In this document: in pieces, positions 34,831 to 45,764 of the stretch | Layout: the number at the start of each line of letters is the position of its first letter | Position numbering within the stretch: position 1 is the first letter of the stretch | The notes under the pieces: generated by a model | Seen by the model: the letters and a program-made list of their open reading frames with translations, nothing else | Told to the model about the DNA's origin: nothing | The model's database searches: none | Position numbers and translations under genes: made by a program | Origin: Botrytis cinerea B05.10 | Taxonomy: Eukaryota > Ascomycota > Leotiomycetes > Helotiales > Sclerotiniaceae | Reading direction: 5' to 3' | DNA length: 64,000 nucleotides | Assembly (NCBI RefSeq): GCF_000143535.2 | Contig: NC_037314.1 | Coordinates: forward strand, 124,001-188,000

Positions 34831-36855
34831 TCAATTCTCCCCCACAGTTTCCAAATCTTTCTTCTGCTCTTCCTTCAACCCCTGCAACGTCTTATGTTCC
34901 ACCTCCAAACTGTATCCTTTCACGAACAAACTTGACACCAGCGCCGCCCCACACAACGCACACATGACAATCCAAATCATCTTCAAACTATCCGCATACG
35001 CCTCTCTCAATTGAGTCTTTTCTAATCCTTCTTCCATATTCTGAATCAATTGCACCAATGCTGTTGCATCTTTACTGTATTCTGTTGCCATACTAGCAAG
35101 AAGTGGATAGGCGAGAAGTTTCTCCTTGATTTGATTTTGAAACACAACACCTCCGATAGCAACACCAATCGCTTGACCAAACACACGATCAAATGAGTAG
35201 AAAGCAGCTGCGTGACCTGCATCTTGTGGACGGGAAGCGGCTTGATTTCCGAGTGACATGGCTGGGAACAACATTCCCGTGCCGATTGAGATGGGAACAT
35301 TGAGGAATACCCATTGCACAATTGAAGTGGATGGTTTGAGTAGATAGAGAATTCCTGAACCGAAAGTTGCAAGGAACCAGCCGGACCAGAGTGCCCATCT
35401 GTAACGGCCTGTTTTGGCGACGAGGACACCGACTACTATTGACATAGGCTGGAGACGTGTTAGTAATTTTAAAGAGCTTGAGAAAAAGGGGGTGTGTGAC
35501 TTACAGCAACGAAACTAGTTTCAGGTAAGATGGCTACACCGGAGATAATAGGTGTATATCCCTGAACAGCCTCGTAATACAAGGGAAGATAGTACAACAA
35601 AGACCAAAGGACCATTCCGTGAACCATTGTTTGAAAGTATATAGAAATCGATGACCATGTACCGAAGATACTGAAACGAATAATGGGCTCGACATTGTCT
35701 CCTGGGAGGAGTTCGCCTTCGGAATCGAATGCGCGATCGGAGAGTCTCTTTTCATAAAAGGAGAAACCGATTAAACCTGCTACTCCCATTAAGAGAGGGA
35801 AGAGTACTCTCCATGAATCCCAAGCGTACATTACACCACCTAATATTGTTAGTGATATAGATTACAGATTGGAACAAATATTCATACCCCATGTTATAGG
35901 AATCAAGAAAGATATTGTTGAAGAAACAAAGATGACTGAACCAAACCAATCGAATCTTTTGACTTTCGCTAATAGATTTCCTGGCGTGCGTGTGATTTTC
36001 AAGAATAGAATGATTGCGACTGCTCCGGATACAATGATGGGGATATTGATCCAGAAGATCCATCTCCAAGAGACATCTTCTGCGAAAGCTAGAGGAAGAA
36101 GTTAAACGAGTGTGTGTAAGAGGATGGAAGAAGACTTACCACCGCCCATTAATGGACCACCAACACTCCCGATAGCCCAAATACTACCTGTTTATACACT
36201 TAGTTGATATCATGATATAGGTTAAGAAGGAACTCATACCCATATAACCAAAATAAGCACCTCTAACAGAAAGAGGGACCAAATCTGTGATGAGAATCTC
36301 ACCCAAAGCCAAGATTCCTCCTCCTCCAATGCCTTGAATACTTCTTCCCACCAGCCTGTTAAAGTTTCACCATTAGCAAATAGTTCTCAACCCAGTCTGA
36401 GGCAACACATACATCAAAGTAAAATTATTTGCCACGGCCGCCAAGATACTACCGATGCCAAAGAATAAAGCCGAACCAAGTATTAGTTCTTTTCTCCCAA
36501 ATACATGACTTAATCCCGCAATAACAGGCTGAGATACCGCAGAAGTTAGTAAAAACGATGTGCCAGACCAAAAGGCTTCGATGGCTGTTCCTCCAAGTTT
36601 CGAGGTAATGATTGGGAGCGCGATACTGAGAGAGGTGGCATCAAGTGCAGCAGCGAGAGTGATGAGACATATGGAAGAGAAAGCGAGGATGAACGCTGTG
36701 GTTGGTTTGAATTCGATTTTTTCCTCGATAACCGCATCTGTAGTAGCAGGCTTCTTCTGGATACTGAGAGGAAGATCTGAAGCACTAGCACTGGAAGACA
36801 TTGGTGGTGTGATTATGGAAGTCTCCAAGTTTGGAGTTTTCGTAGACTCGTTCAT
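34831..36855 (-). CDS. MFS drug/H+ antiporter-like transporter (14-TM)
   Basis: Six exons (36855-36413, 36355-36240, 36187-36140, 36088-35888, 35839-35505, 35448-34831; introns 51, 52, 51, 48 and 56 bp) give 586 residues. After a cytosolic Ser/Thr-rich N-terminus of about 65 residues comes TM1 with LAAALDATSLSIALPII, typical of DHA-type drug transporters. The motif-A region is FGRKELI, then GRSIQGIGGGGILALGE (motif B/C region), then SVGGPLMGG and WRWIFWINIP, all standard for this family. Spacing suggests 14 helices (DHA2-like). Such pumps export toxic compounds, plant defence metabolites or own metabolites. No biosynthetic genes adjoin it, so its substrate is open. An upstream in-frame Met at 36888 is possible; Met at 36855 (MNESTKTPN) was preferred because it gives a typical hydrophilic start. 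Confidence 0.9.
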
Positions 36856-37808
36856 GGTTGAAGATACCAAACTTGATACGATGAGCACACAAGTAGATTA
36901 GTGCGACGGCGAAAGTTGAAAGCCCTAGTATCGCAAGAACGTATGGATAGAGAAAAAACTTTGCCAACAGAGTATAAGGCTGACTTTATTTATACGGAAC
37001 AAGACATAATCCAAGATACAAACTTGGACAAGCAACACTATATAACCATCCAGTCCTCCAGCCAGATCTCGAGAAAAAAGAAAACTGACATGTGAAATCC
37101 TAGTACATCATCAAAATATGGAAATTTTTAAGCGCAGTCCCAAGGGAGACAAAAAAAACCACGTCTGCACCAACCACATCACTCCATCTCAACTCCACTT
37201 CAGCCTCCCATCAGTCTATCGAACTATCAATTCCTCCGTCCCAAGTCCCAACAACGGTTTTAGCTCTAGAACCCACTTTTCAACTCCATCCCCATGGACA
37301 AAAAATGCGCTTGCACCTTGTCTAAAATGCTTAATCGGACGGGAAAGGGCATCTCGGATTCCTTTCCTTTACGTGAGGACTTATCTCTCTCGAAACGTCC
37401 TCTAATCTCTTCTGTACGTGCGAGACTGACAGTTGAAGTGCAGAAATTATCCCGACGGGCCAACATTGCTCCGACTCCTTTCGTTTGTCCGTTTCGCTGC
37501 GTCGTGTAATAATCCCTGCGACACGTGATATGGCTAGCGAGCTGACGAAGCATGCAGAAAAGTCCGTTCCATCCTGGCGTCATTCTCGGGTTGAGTGGAG
37601 TCCGAGCTTGATTTGCTGCGAGGCTGTAAGGCTACATACATACTCGTACATACATTGTCATCAACATTATTAATCTCGTATGTGTAGAATTTAGGGGTCT
37701 CCGATATTGAAGTTAAGCTTCGCGGTTTAACACCCATATCCATATCCATATCCATATCCATATCCATCAAAACCAGCAAATCAGTTAATGTAACCACCAC
37801 ATTTCACC
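36856..37808. promoter_or_regulatory. Divergent promoter region (MFS transporter / pfa4)
   Basis: Nearly 1 kb of divergent intergenic sequence. It contains a CCATAT hexamer array (37734-37768) about 40 bp upstream of the pfa4 start. Regulatory sites cannot be named with confidence. Confidence 0.4.
37734..37768. repeat. CCATAT hexanucleotide array
   Basis: Five to six tandem CCATAT units just upstream of the pfa4 coding start, within its probable 5' UTR or core promoter. Confidence 0.85.
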
Positions 37809-39253
37809 ATGACGCAAACGCGTCTTTTCCCTCTATCCAAATGTCGAATCAACAAGATAGCCGATCTCGCACAACCGTTTTGTTATTTTCACATGATCTT
37901 CCTCGTCTACGGATCCCAGATCGTGTTCCATTATCTCGAGCCCGGGTCTCTGGGTACTCAGGAGTCGGTGGTATTCAATGCAAGTGCGTGGGCTATGATA
38001 TGGTGTTACTGGAAGACTTGTTCTGTCGATCCGGGGGAAAAGGGATGGGTCAATAAAGTTGCGAGTGAGATTGAGAAGGAAGAAGAGAGGGATGAGAAGG
38101 ATGTTGGCGAAAGTCAAGGCTTAGAAAAAATTGAGTGGGAAAATGTGAGATGGTGTAAGAAATGTGACGCGGTGAAGCCGGCTAGAGCACATCATTGTAA
38201 ACAATGTAAACGGTATGGCTCTCTGCCTCTCCCTCTTTGATACTCTTTGCTTGAAATCTCGAATAAGCACCATAACTAACACACTCTAGCTGCATACCCA
38301 AAATGGACCACCACTGTCCCTGGACCAACAACTGCGTCTCCCACACCACCTTTCCCCATTTCATCCGCTTCCTCTTCTACGCCGTACTTTCCCTCCTCAT
38401 CCTCGCCTACTTCCTCTGCATCCGCATCAGCTACATCATTTCCGAAAGTTCCCTGCCCTCCTATCTCGGACCCTCAACCACCTCCATCACCCTTCTCTTC
38501 ATAATTAGCTGTTCTGCCGGGCTCTCCCTCTTCGCCATGTCCCTCCTCTTTCTGCGCACCGCCTACTCCCTCGCAACAAACATTTACATGATCGAAGCCT
38601 GGGAAATCGAACGCCACGACGCGGTTATCGAGCGTTCGCAAACCAAAAATATGCGCGGTTACGTCTATGCGAATGGCGGACGCAGAGTCCGGGTGCAGAA
38701 AGTGGAATTCCCCTTCGATATAGGTATTTGGGAGAATATTGTGCAGGCGATGGGGAGTGCGAATATACCGATGTGGTTTCTCCCACTTGCGGGGGGTCCA
38801 GGGGTAGAGAGTGCGGGGACGTGGGAGGAAAATGGTTTTAATGATAGGGTTGGTATGTGGCCGCCTCCAGATCCGGATAAGTTAGGAAGGAGAGCAGGAT
38901 GTAGCGGTGTGGAAACGATTCCGATGGAAGAGAAAGTCTATGGAAGTGTAGAGGAAGAACGAGATGCATTTCGACAGCGTCAAGAAGCGGATTTGAAACG
39001 CTGGAAGAAAGATGATACAGGACATGGATACTATGAAGAAGACGACGCGGAGGAGGAGAACGAAGACGAAAGCGAAGAAAACGTAAGCGAATATGAAGAG
39101 GGACTCGACGGAGAAGAAGGCTGGACCAATTCAGAAGGCGATAGATTGAGAGATTATGGGGTAGATGAAGAAGCGGATATTGTGGATGAAGACGATATAC
39201 CGTTGGGAGAATTGATACGACGACGTAAAGCGAGGAATTTTGAATCAGCGTGA
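37809..39253 (+). CDS. pfa4: DHHC palmitoyltransferase Pfa4
   Basis: Two exons (37809-38212, 38290-39253; 77-bp intron) give 455 residues. The intron falls in the zinc-binding cysteine-rich domain, and joining restores WCKKCDAVKPARAHHCKQC and CIPKMDHHCPWTNNCV with DHHC at 141-144. The Asp-His-His-Cys Cys144 is the auto-acylated catalytic residue. Two helices precede and two follow the domain (FIRFLFYAVLSLLILAYF, TSITLLFIISCSAGLSLFA). The TTxE-like motif is replaced by the ATNIYMIEAWE segment seen in Pfa4 orthologues. The C-terminal 120 residues are strongly acidic. Pfa4 is an ER S-acyltransferase that palmitoylates chitin synthase Chs3 and amino-acid permease chaperone clients in yeast, and affects morphology and virulence in fungi. 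The N-terminus is slightly atypical, and an upstream non-coding exon is possible. Confidence 0.9.
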
Positions 39254-40147
39254 GGGTATCGGTTAGAATGGAATAGGATGAAATCAATCAATTAAAACAA
39301 ATCAAATCAAAACAAAACAAAATAGAATAAATCAAAATAGAATAGACTAAAAGAGTACTTGTGAAATCTAACATTTCTCTCTCTCACGCAAAGGAACGCC
39401 AGCGGAACGATATCCCAAACCTATCTATCTATCTTTGGTCTATCCGACCGGCCATTTAACCGAGTGATAAAGGAGTAGGCTGAACTTCAAATACCTACCC
39501 AGCTAATCATCCAAGCTCTCCCACTATATCCATACTCGCATCGTATCACGCATCTTCATTTTTTCCACCGCCACGTGAAATAAGATTAAGATTAAGATTG
39601 AGATTGAAAGAAAGAGATCAAAACACACAGTTTGTATTGTCTAGATGTGCATTCGTATTCGATGACTATTTCCTATCTTTGCATTTGCTGTTTTCCTTGC
39701 TTTACTTACTTTGCTCGACCTTCACATTATTATATCTTCTATTGAGTGGATTATTTATATATCCACCATCACTCACTCACTCACTCACCCACCATGCACC
39801 ATTCAACATCCGAATCCCATCAATCTATCCCCAAACCGCCATTATCTCATAAATACTAGTAATACATCAGTATCGGGTGTCATAATTTCATCGCCCGTCA
39901 CCCGTCTTCCCAATCCAATCCAATCCAATCCAATCCAATCCAATCCAATCCCATCGTTTTTCAAACGCCAGAAAAGAAGAATGAGACCGCCCATATTCGT
40001 GCGTTGAAAATATACAATGAAATCCCGCATCTTCCTTCTCCATGCTACTTTACTTGCAAGTGTACTGCGAAACCCCCCCCCCCTCAATCCCAAGTGATCT
40101 TGAGAGACTCATGCCTGATTTTCCTCGATTCCCCAATCTTCAGGAAC
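39254..40147. other. Intergenic, convergent 3' ends with simple repeats
   Basis: About 900 bp between the ends of pfa4 and the GPI-anchored-protein gene. It holds A-rich AAATAGA/AAACAAA sequence after pfa4 and a CCAAT pentamer array. No gene is seen. Confidence 0.5.
39911..39950. repeat. Pentanucleotide array (CAATC)n
   Basis: Eight tandem CAATC units. The same pentamer recurs as a short array near 53370-53396, so it is a common microsatellite here. Confidence 0.9.
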
Positions 40148-41332
40148 TCAGATAGCAAAGCAAGTGGCGAAAACCGTCGCAACCATAACCCACCAGCCCA
40201 AACCCTCTACTATCGTTCTCCCAGCCGCCGAATCCGACCCGCCACTCGCAGTCGTTCCATTAGGCAGCGTGCCATTGATAAGAATCGTCGATGTACCATT
40301 GACATCCGCCACATTAACCAACGTCTTGTTCAACGCGGCGTAGTTTCCATCTCCGATTATCTGATCCAGGAATGTCGAGTTTCCGCTATCGTCGCATCCG
40401 CACTCGCTATACGCGGCACAGAGACATTTGACTGGTTTTTTCTGCTCCACACCCGTGGTGTCTGATTCTTGACGGGTTACAACAGAGTCAGATGTAGTGT
40501 TGGTGCCATTGCGAGTAGCCGAGTGGTTGCGGAAGATATAGGGATTATGGTATGGATAGCTGTAGGCGCCATAGAGCCAGAGACCAGGATAGATGGATAA
40601 GACACCCACACCGAGGAAAACGGGCGCGATTCCTAGAGGTGAGTGAGCCCCTGATGAATATGGGGTTGTTGCTCCTCCGCCATACTGTTTCACGTCAGTC
40701 TTTAACATTCGAATCTTGGAGGAAAGGCACATACATATCTCCCACCACCATAAGCGGGCGCGGGACCCGAGCCAGCTTTCGTAGCGCCACCCGCTGAAGA
40801 GGAAGAGGATGTGACACCTCCTTTCCCAGACGACGAACCAGAACTATTTTATTATCATGTTAGCGCTTGACTCTTTTGAATTCCTTTCAGTACAATTCCC
40901 CCAAACACCGAATTTCGGTACTCCACCCCCAACAACCGAGATGGCCCCTTATTTGCCCTCCTGAAAATTCTTTCGCATCATCTCTCCTCGCATCCATCCA
41001 TCCATTCCATAGATCGCAGAATTTAAAATAAGAACAATGCTGTTAACGTACCTTGAAGAACCGCCTCCACTACTACTACTACCACTGCTACTGCCGCTAC
41101 TCGAACTTCCCCCTCCGCCTTTCCCGCCACCGCCTCCTCCGCCCTTACGTTTGAACAAATCGCCACCCCGTTTCTCTTCGCGCGAGTAGTATATGAATTC
41201 TTCGGCTTTAGCTGCAGGTTGCGCATTTGCATCGCGCGTGATCAATTCAGCCGAAGGAATGTGTTGCGGGTGCGCAAATGAGGGAGTGGAGGAAAAGAGC
41301 AGCAGTGCTACTGTCCAGAGATTCGTCCTCAT
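40148..41332 (-). CDS. Predicted GPI-anchored Ser/Gly-rich surface protein (DUF7732-like)
   Basis: Three exons (41332-41052, 40842/40843-40735, 40684-40148; the exon-2 start that keeps frame is 40843) give 308 residues. A signal peptide (MRTNLWTVALLLFSS, then TPSFA) is followed by a dibasic region (EEKRGGDLFKRK, possible Kex2 site). A poly-Gly/Ser tract (GGGGGGGKGGGG, then SSSSGSS) comes next. A conserved core follows: AYGGGRYYGGGATTPY, SPLGIAPVFLGVGV, PGLWLYGAYSYPYHNPY. Then there is a Cys cluster (KCLCAAYSECGC) and N-glycosylation sites. The C-terminus, GGSDSAAGRTIVEGLGWW plus a hydrophobic tail ending FATCFAI, is a good GPI-attachment signal. Such proteins are annotated DUF7732 in fungi (from memory) and have no known function. 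Cell-wall or membrane location is inferred. Confidence 0.8.
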
Positions 41333-42010
41333 GGTTGATGAGGTGAGGATGTTTATTCCTGTGTTTTTTTTGTTTTTTTTTGCGATGATTGATTGATTGA
41401 TTGATGGATAGGTGTGAGATGATAGGAATCCTGTGTTATCGTAATGTGACACGTGAAGGATCGAAGAAGGATAGAGAGAAAAGAGTAGTTGAAATGCTAT
41501 TCCTCCTCGTCAGATAAAACGTATTCGATAAGATTCTGATGTCGATACGAGTAGATGTCAATGAAGATGAAGATGAAGATGTAAACACCAAGCAAGTCCA
41601 CAGAAAAAGAAGACAAAAAGGTAGCTAGGTATGTGAGTCAAACTGTAAAAGTTTCCAAAAAATGCGCTTTGTTTCACGGGTTGTGAGTGTGAGAGGTAGT
41701 GATGCTGAAGCCGATGTGTTTGCGAACTTCACTTGCGAACTTCAACTTCCAAGGCAAAAAATAAAATAAGGCGGAATGTGACCGGGGGCCGGGGGAAGTC
41801 AGTTTATTATATATACTCTACTCCATGTCCCTCTACTCCATTCTACTCTACCAGAGCAGCTACATCACATCATCATTTGAATATTCTCCGAACAGACCTC
41901 GCACGCTAATAGGACCCATTCTCCGCCTAACGAACAAATGGATGAATGAATGAATGAATGAATGGCCACAACAAAAGACCGGGACCCGATTGATTCTGAT
42001 CCACAGCCTG

Positions 42011-42048
42011 CATACACACACACTCACACACACACTCACACACACACA
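42011..42048. repeat. CA dinucleotide microsatellite
   Basis: Imperfect (CA)n with regular CACT interruptions. Confidence 0.9.
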
Positions 42049-42598
42049 TACTTATTACATAGGTACATTGACAAACAAGATTTGCCTTGTGATTCGCCTC
42101 ACCCCAACCCATCCGTCACACTCAGATTCCAAATTCCAAATCCCACAGCCCTCTCTGGAATCAATTCCACTTCTAGGCAGGACGTAGCATGAAGCTCCGT
42201 GTTCCCTACAGATCTCGCTCCCCATTGGGCCGGTCTCTCTCAGACTCCTTTGAGTGATGCTCTGCTCTGCCCAACACTGCCACCGGAGGGCTTGGCTTGG
42301 CATGGCAGATGTGATGTGGATTTCTCATGGTTATTGTTGCTGCCGGCTTCTTGCTCTTTCCCCTGTACTCGCTACGCGATCGATGTATGCTGTTCTGGGA
42401 GTATACGCTTCTTCTTTTCTTGCCTCGCAAGGTAAAGACGACGACGAGTAGCACAACTAGCTAATCCCAATTTCGACGATCAATTGCTTTCCTTGTTCTC
42501 CCTCCACAGAGTGAAATAACAACACCAACACCAATACCATATCAAATCAAATCACACGCTATCGAATCCCCTCCACAATCCTTCGTCTTCCCACCCCC

Positions 42599-42600
<2 letters not shown>

Positions 42601-42634
<34 letters not shown>
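42601..42634. repeat. Tetranucleotide microsatellite (CAAT)n
   Basis: Eight and a half perfect CAAT units. Confidence 0.9.
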
Positions 42635-43665
42635 GTAGAGTGATATATACAAGGCGGTACCGTATCCCCCCCAAAAAACAGACTCAAAATTAAGCATATC
42701 CAGTAGCACCACTCCACCAGCACCCATTCCCAGCTTTCCATCTCCACTTCCTCCACTGTACCCTTCACCCTCCACCCTCCACCCGCTTCATGCACTTCTC
42801 TTCCCACCATCCACACACACGGTACGTACATGGCATCCCCCTTAGACCTTATTAGACCGCCAGTTACGGCCCGGGTCAAGTGGTCTGTGTCCAAGCAAGA
42901 ACGCACATCAAGAACTTCACAAATCAAATGAGAACGATCAAATGTAGAAATCGCTCAACTGGAACTGGATTAGAATACACAATTTCAGATTTACGGAATA
43001 AGAATCGCAACTAGTTAGAAGATTTATCATGTATTTATATATTTTACTTCAAAAACATAATCCATCAGATAATCTCACCACGTGACACTCCCACCCCCCC
43101 ACGCACCACGGAAGGAAAGATCCGATTACTTTAGGCTCGCTGGGTAGTGGGTGGTAGCGTGTTGCTTACTCTATGATGAATAATGATAACAGCGGGGTTG
43201 ATCATCTGGACTGCTGCTGATAACCGGTACTTGTTGCACCATTGTGAGTGGGTGATGAACGAATGCATTACGACTGCACTAGAAATCTTCTAGAAATCTC
43301 TCAAGAACTATACGATGTGTGGAGGCAAATGATGGTCATCAAGCAAGGCTTATCCTTTTAGTTCAGCAATGGAGGCTTAGGATGCACACTAGAAGCCTTT
43401 GTTTGTTCTAAAGTCTTAGCTGTTGCTCACCTCAGAGGCTGAGATCGCAGATTTAATGTTCTCCTCGGATATGGCAGGTAATGGAGAGTCACTGGGGCCA
43501 CGGTAGATATTCTAGTCTTGTTAATATCTTGTATTAGAAGGTAGTACTTTTAGCTATCCAGCTCAATTCAGAACATTTCGCTTGTATTGAATAATAATAT
43601 TGCTATCAGGGCCTGTAGCCAATCCAAAAAGTTCCTAAATTGTGCATCTGACCTTTCCAAGGTAC

Positions 43666-45270
43666 TTATGACAGCTCCTTCTCCAAAACAGCTGGGGCAG
43701 TGATGGTCTGACCCTTCAACTTCTCCAATCCTTCTCCACCCTATAGACATGTTAGCTGGATTAAATTGAAGGGTATGGAATGTGTGAAAGATTGACTTAC
43801 GTAACTGATCAATGGAGAAACTTCGATGCCATCATCGGTACTCTCGCCGACAACAGTAGCACCTGCAGCTTGCACCCATCGTTTTCCTTGATCCATAATA
43901 TGTTTCTTACTAGTATCTGGATCATCTTCGCCAGTACCCCTCGCGTTCTTCAGTGGTGAGAACTCATCCTCACGTTTGACTTCCATACAAGCAAATTTGT
44001 TAAGTTCCAACATTGGGAATACATCAAAGACAAATTGCTCAAGTTTGATACCATTTGGCTTCTCAGGTTTGACAGTTGTACCCTTCTCAGTATCCACGTA
44101 AGGAATCTTCTTTCTTGCAACATGGTGAGGTAATTTGTGGGCCCATTGAGGGATCGATTCCAAGAATCGAAAAGAGTAATAGTGGTTGACGATGTTTGCT
44201 GCTCTGAACTTCAGGACATCTGGTTGCTTGACATCTTTAGCTTCAGCAGTATCCTTGTCGATTTCAGAATATTCAACAACATCTGGCTTGCCATTCTTGA
44301 GAAGGATCAGACCAACAGATTCGGTGGCATCTCTCTTTCGCACAACCTTTGTAGCAATGTCGACATCTTTAGAAGCTGAAAACCCAATGAATACTGGATC
44401 TGCGACTTTGACGAGACAGTTGTCGACGCAGTAAGCGTGAATGTGTTGAATACCCCGGTTGGTCATGTCAGACATAACATTTGATGTGACAATGGCTTGG
44501 TAGATACCACCGTTTCCATCTGGTGCAACAGCAACCTTACCCTTACTCTCCAGGAGAATCTTACCATCATTCGAAATGCAAGGAAGAACACCTTGTTCGA
44601 AGATAATAACATTCTCCTTTTCCAAGCCAAAGTATTTATTTTCCTCAAAGTAGTCTGCGGTAGGTCCTCGAGTTGGTCCGCTGGTCATCACATACCATGG
44701 AACCACCACCTTTTTATCCGCTGCATAACCAGCCTTCTTATGTGCCAATCTCTGAACTCTGCGGATACGTTCTGCCTGTATTTGGAAAAGGGATTTTTCG
44801 GAAGGTAGACCAATATTGAAGCAGCCCTTTGGAGCTGAACTTCCTAAACGGGTTCCTTGGCCACCAGCCATAAGTACCACTGCAACCTTGTTTTCAGCAA
44901 TCAAATCCAAACCCGTTTCATACCACTTCTCAATATCTTCAGCTTGTGAATCGAGGATACTGGCAGTCGCAGACTCAGGGAGTGGCTCGAGACCAGTTTC
45001 TTTGTCGGCATCTTGGGTTTTGGGTGGGTTTAGAGCTGCGTCGGTGATTTTGTTGATATATTCAGGATCGAAATTGGAAAGCTGTTCGTAGAGAGCAGCT
45101 TTCTCTGCAACTTCGAGGGTATCGTAAAATGCAAAAACTTGGTCTTGCTTTGCTTTGGCGTACTTCTCCTTAAGCTGTTCAAGCTCGGTGGAGCTGGGCT
45201 CTTTAGGAGGGGCAGCTTGTGCCTTGCCTCCCATGTGCAATGTATCGAGTACTTTTTGAACGGATGCCAT
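43666..45270 (-). CDS. uap1: UDP-N-acetylglucosamine pyrophosphorylase
   Basis: Two exons (45270-43801 and 43740-43666; 60-bp intron) give 514 residues. The last exon codes only [16 protein letters not shown] and eight more residues. The nucleotide-binding loop [16 protein letters not shown] (134-149) is the signature of UAP enzymes, and [17 protein letters not shown] and [10 protein letters not shown] are also present. The enzyme condenses UTP with GlcNAc-1-phosphate to UDP-GlcNAc, the donor for chitin, GPI anchors and N-glycans. It is cytosolic and essential in fungi. The start was chosen as the first Met of the uninterrupted frame; it gives a usual family-length N-terminus. Confidence 0.96.
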
Positions 45271-45764
45271 GATTTCGTATTATGCAAAGAATGGTATCGT
45301 AGTGTGTAGAGGGTGAAGGATTTGGAAATGGAGGAATCCAAGAAACAAGTAAATAAGGGGAAATGGAATTTATAAGTTATAACTTTTTGTTTCTATGTGT
45401 CTTATTGAGGGAAGGGACCGCACAGCCCAGCCCCACCATTCACTCACCGTCATGTACGAGTAAGTAAATACTGAGGGTCGCTAGAACAACTTACCATTCT
45501 ATTTATATTAACTGGGTATCGTATCGTTCCTTTCGTCTCTATTCGACACGACGCATTCGGATTCTTTCTTCGTGCATTTTCCCCATGTTGAGGATATTGA
45601 TGAATAGCTACAGATATACACAATACGAGCTTCTTCGTGTTAATTCTATTTGTATCGCAATTATGGTAATTACTATTCTGGAGGATTCGTTGTATCGACA
45701 GACGTCATTGCTATTCTCTACTTAAAATACTGACCCGGCAGATTTATCTTGCACATCTACATGA
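45271..45764. promoter_or_regulatory. Shared divergent promoter region (uap1 / DNA glycosylase)
   Basis: About 490 bp of head-to-head spacing between uap1 and the MUG/TDG-type glycosylase gene. It is compact enough that both core promoters must lie here. No specific motif is assigned. Confidence 0.5.

Larger units (their letters stand above)
41333..43665. other. Gene-poor region rich in microsatellites
   Basis: 2.3 kb between the GPI-anchored-protein gene start and the UAP1 3' end. Three microsatellites lie here: (GAAT)n at 41939-41963, (CA)n with CACACT interruptions at 42011-42048 and (CAAT/ATCA)n at 42601-42634. Open frames up to 99 codons show no domains, and both strands give similar lengths. 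An unrecognised non-coding transcript is possible. Confidence 0.5.

Noticed and set aside
34831..36855. MFS gene as part of a secondary-metabolite cluster
   Set aside because: No PKS, NRPS, terpene synthase, P450 or cluster transcription factor is nearby; neighbours are housekeeping genes.
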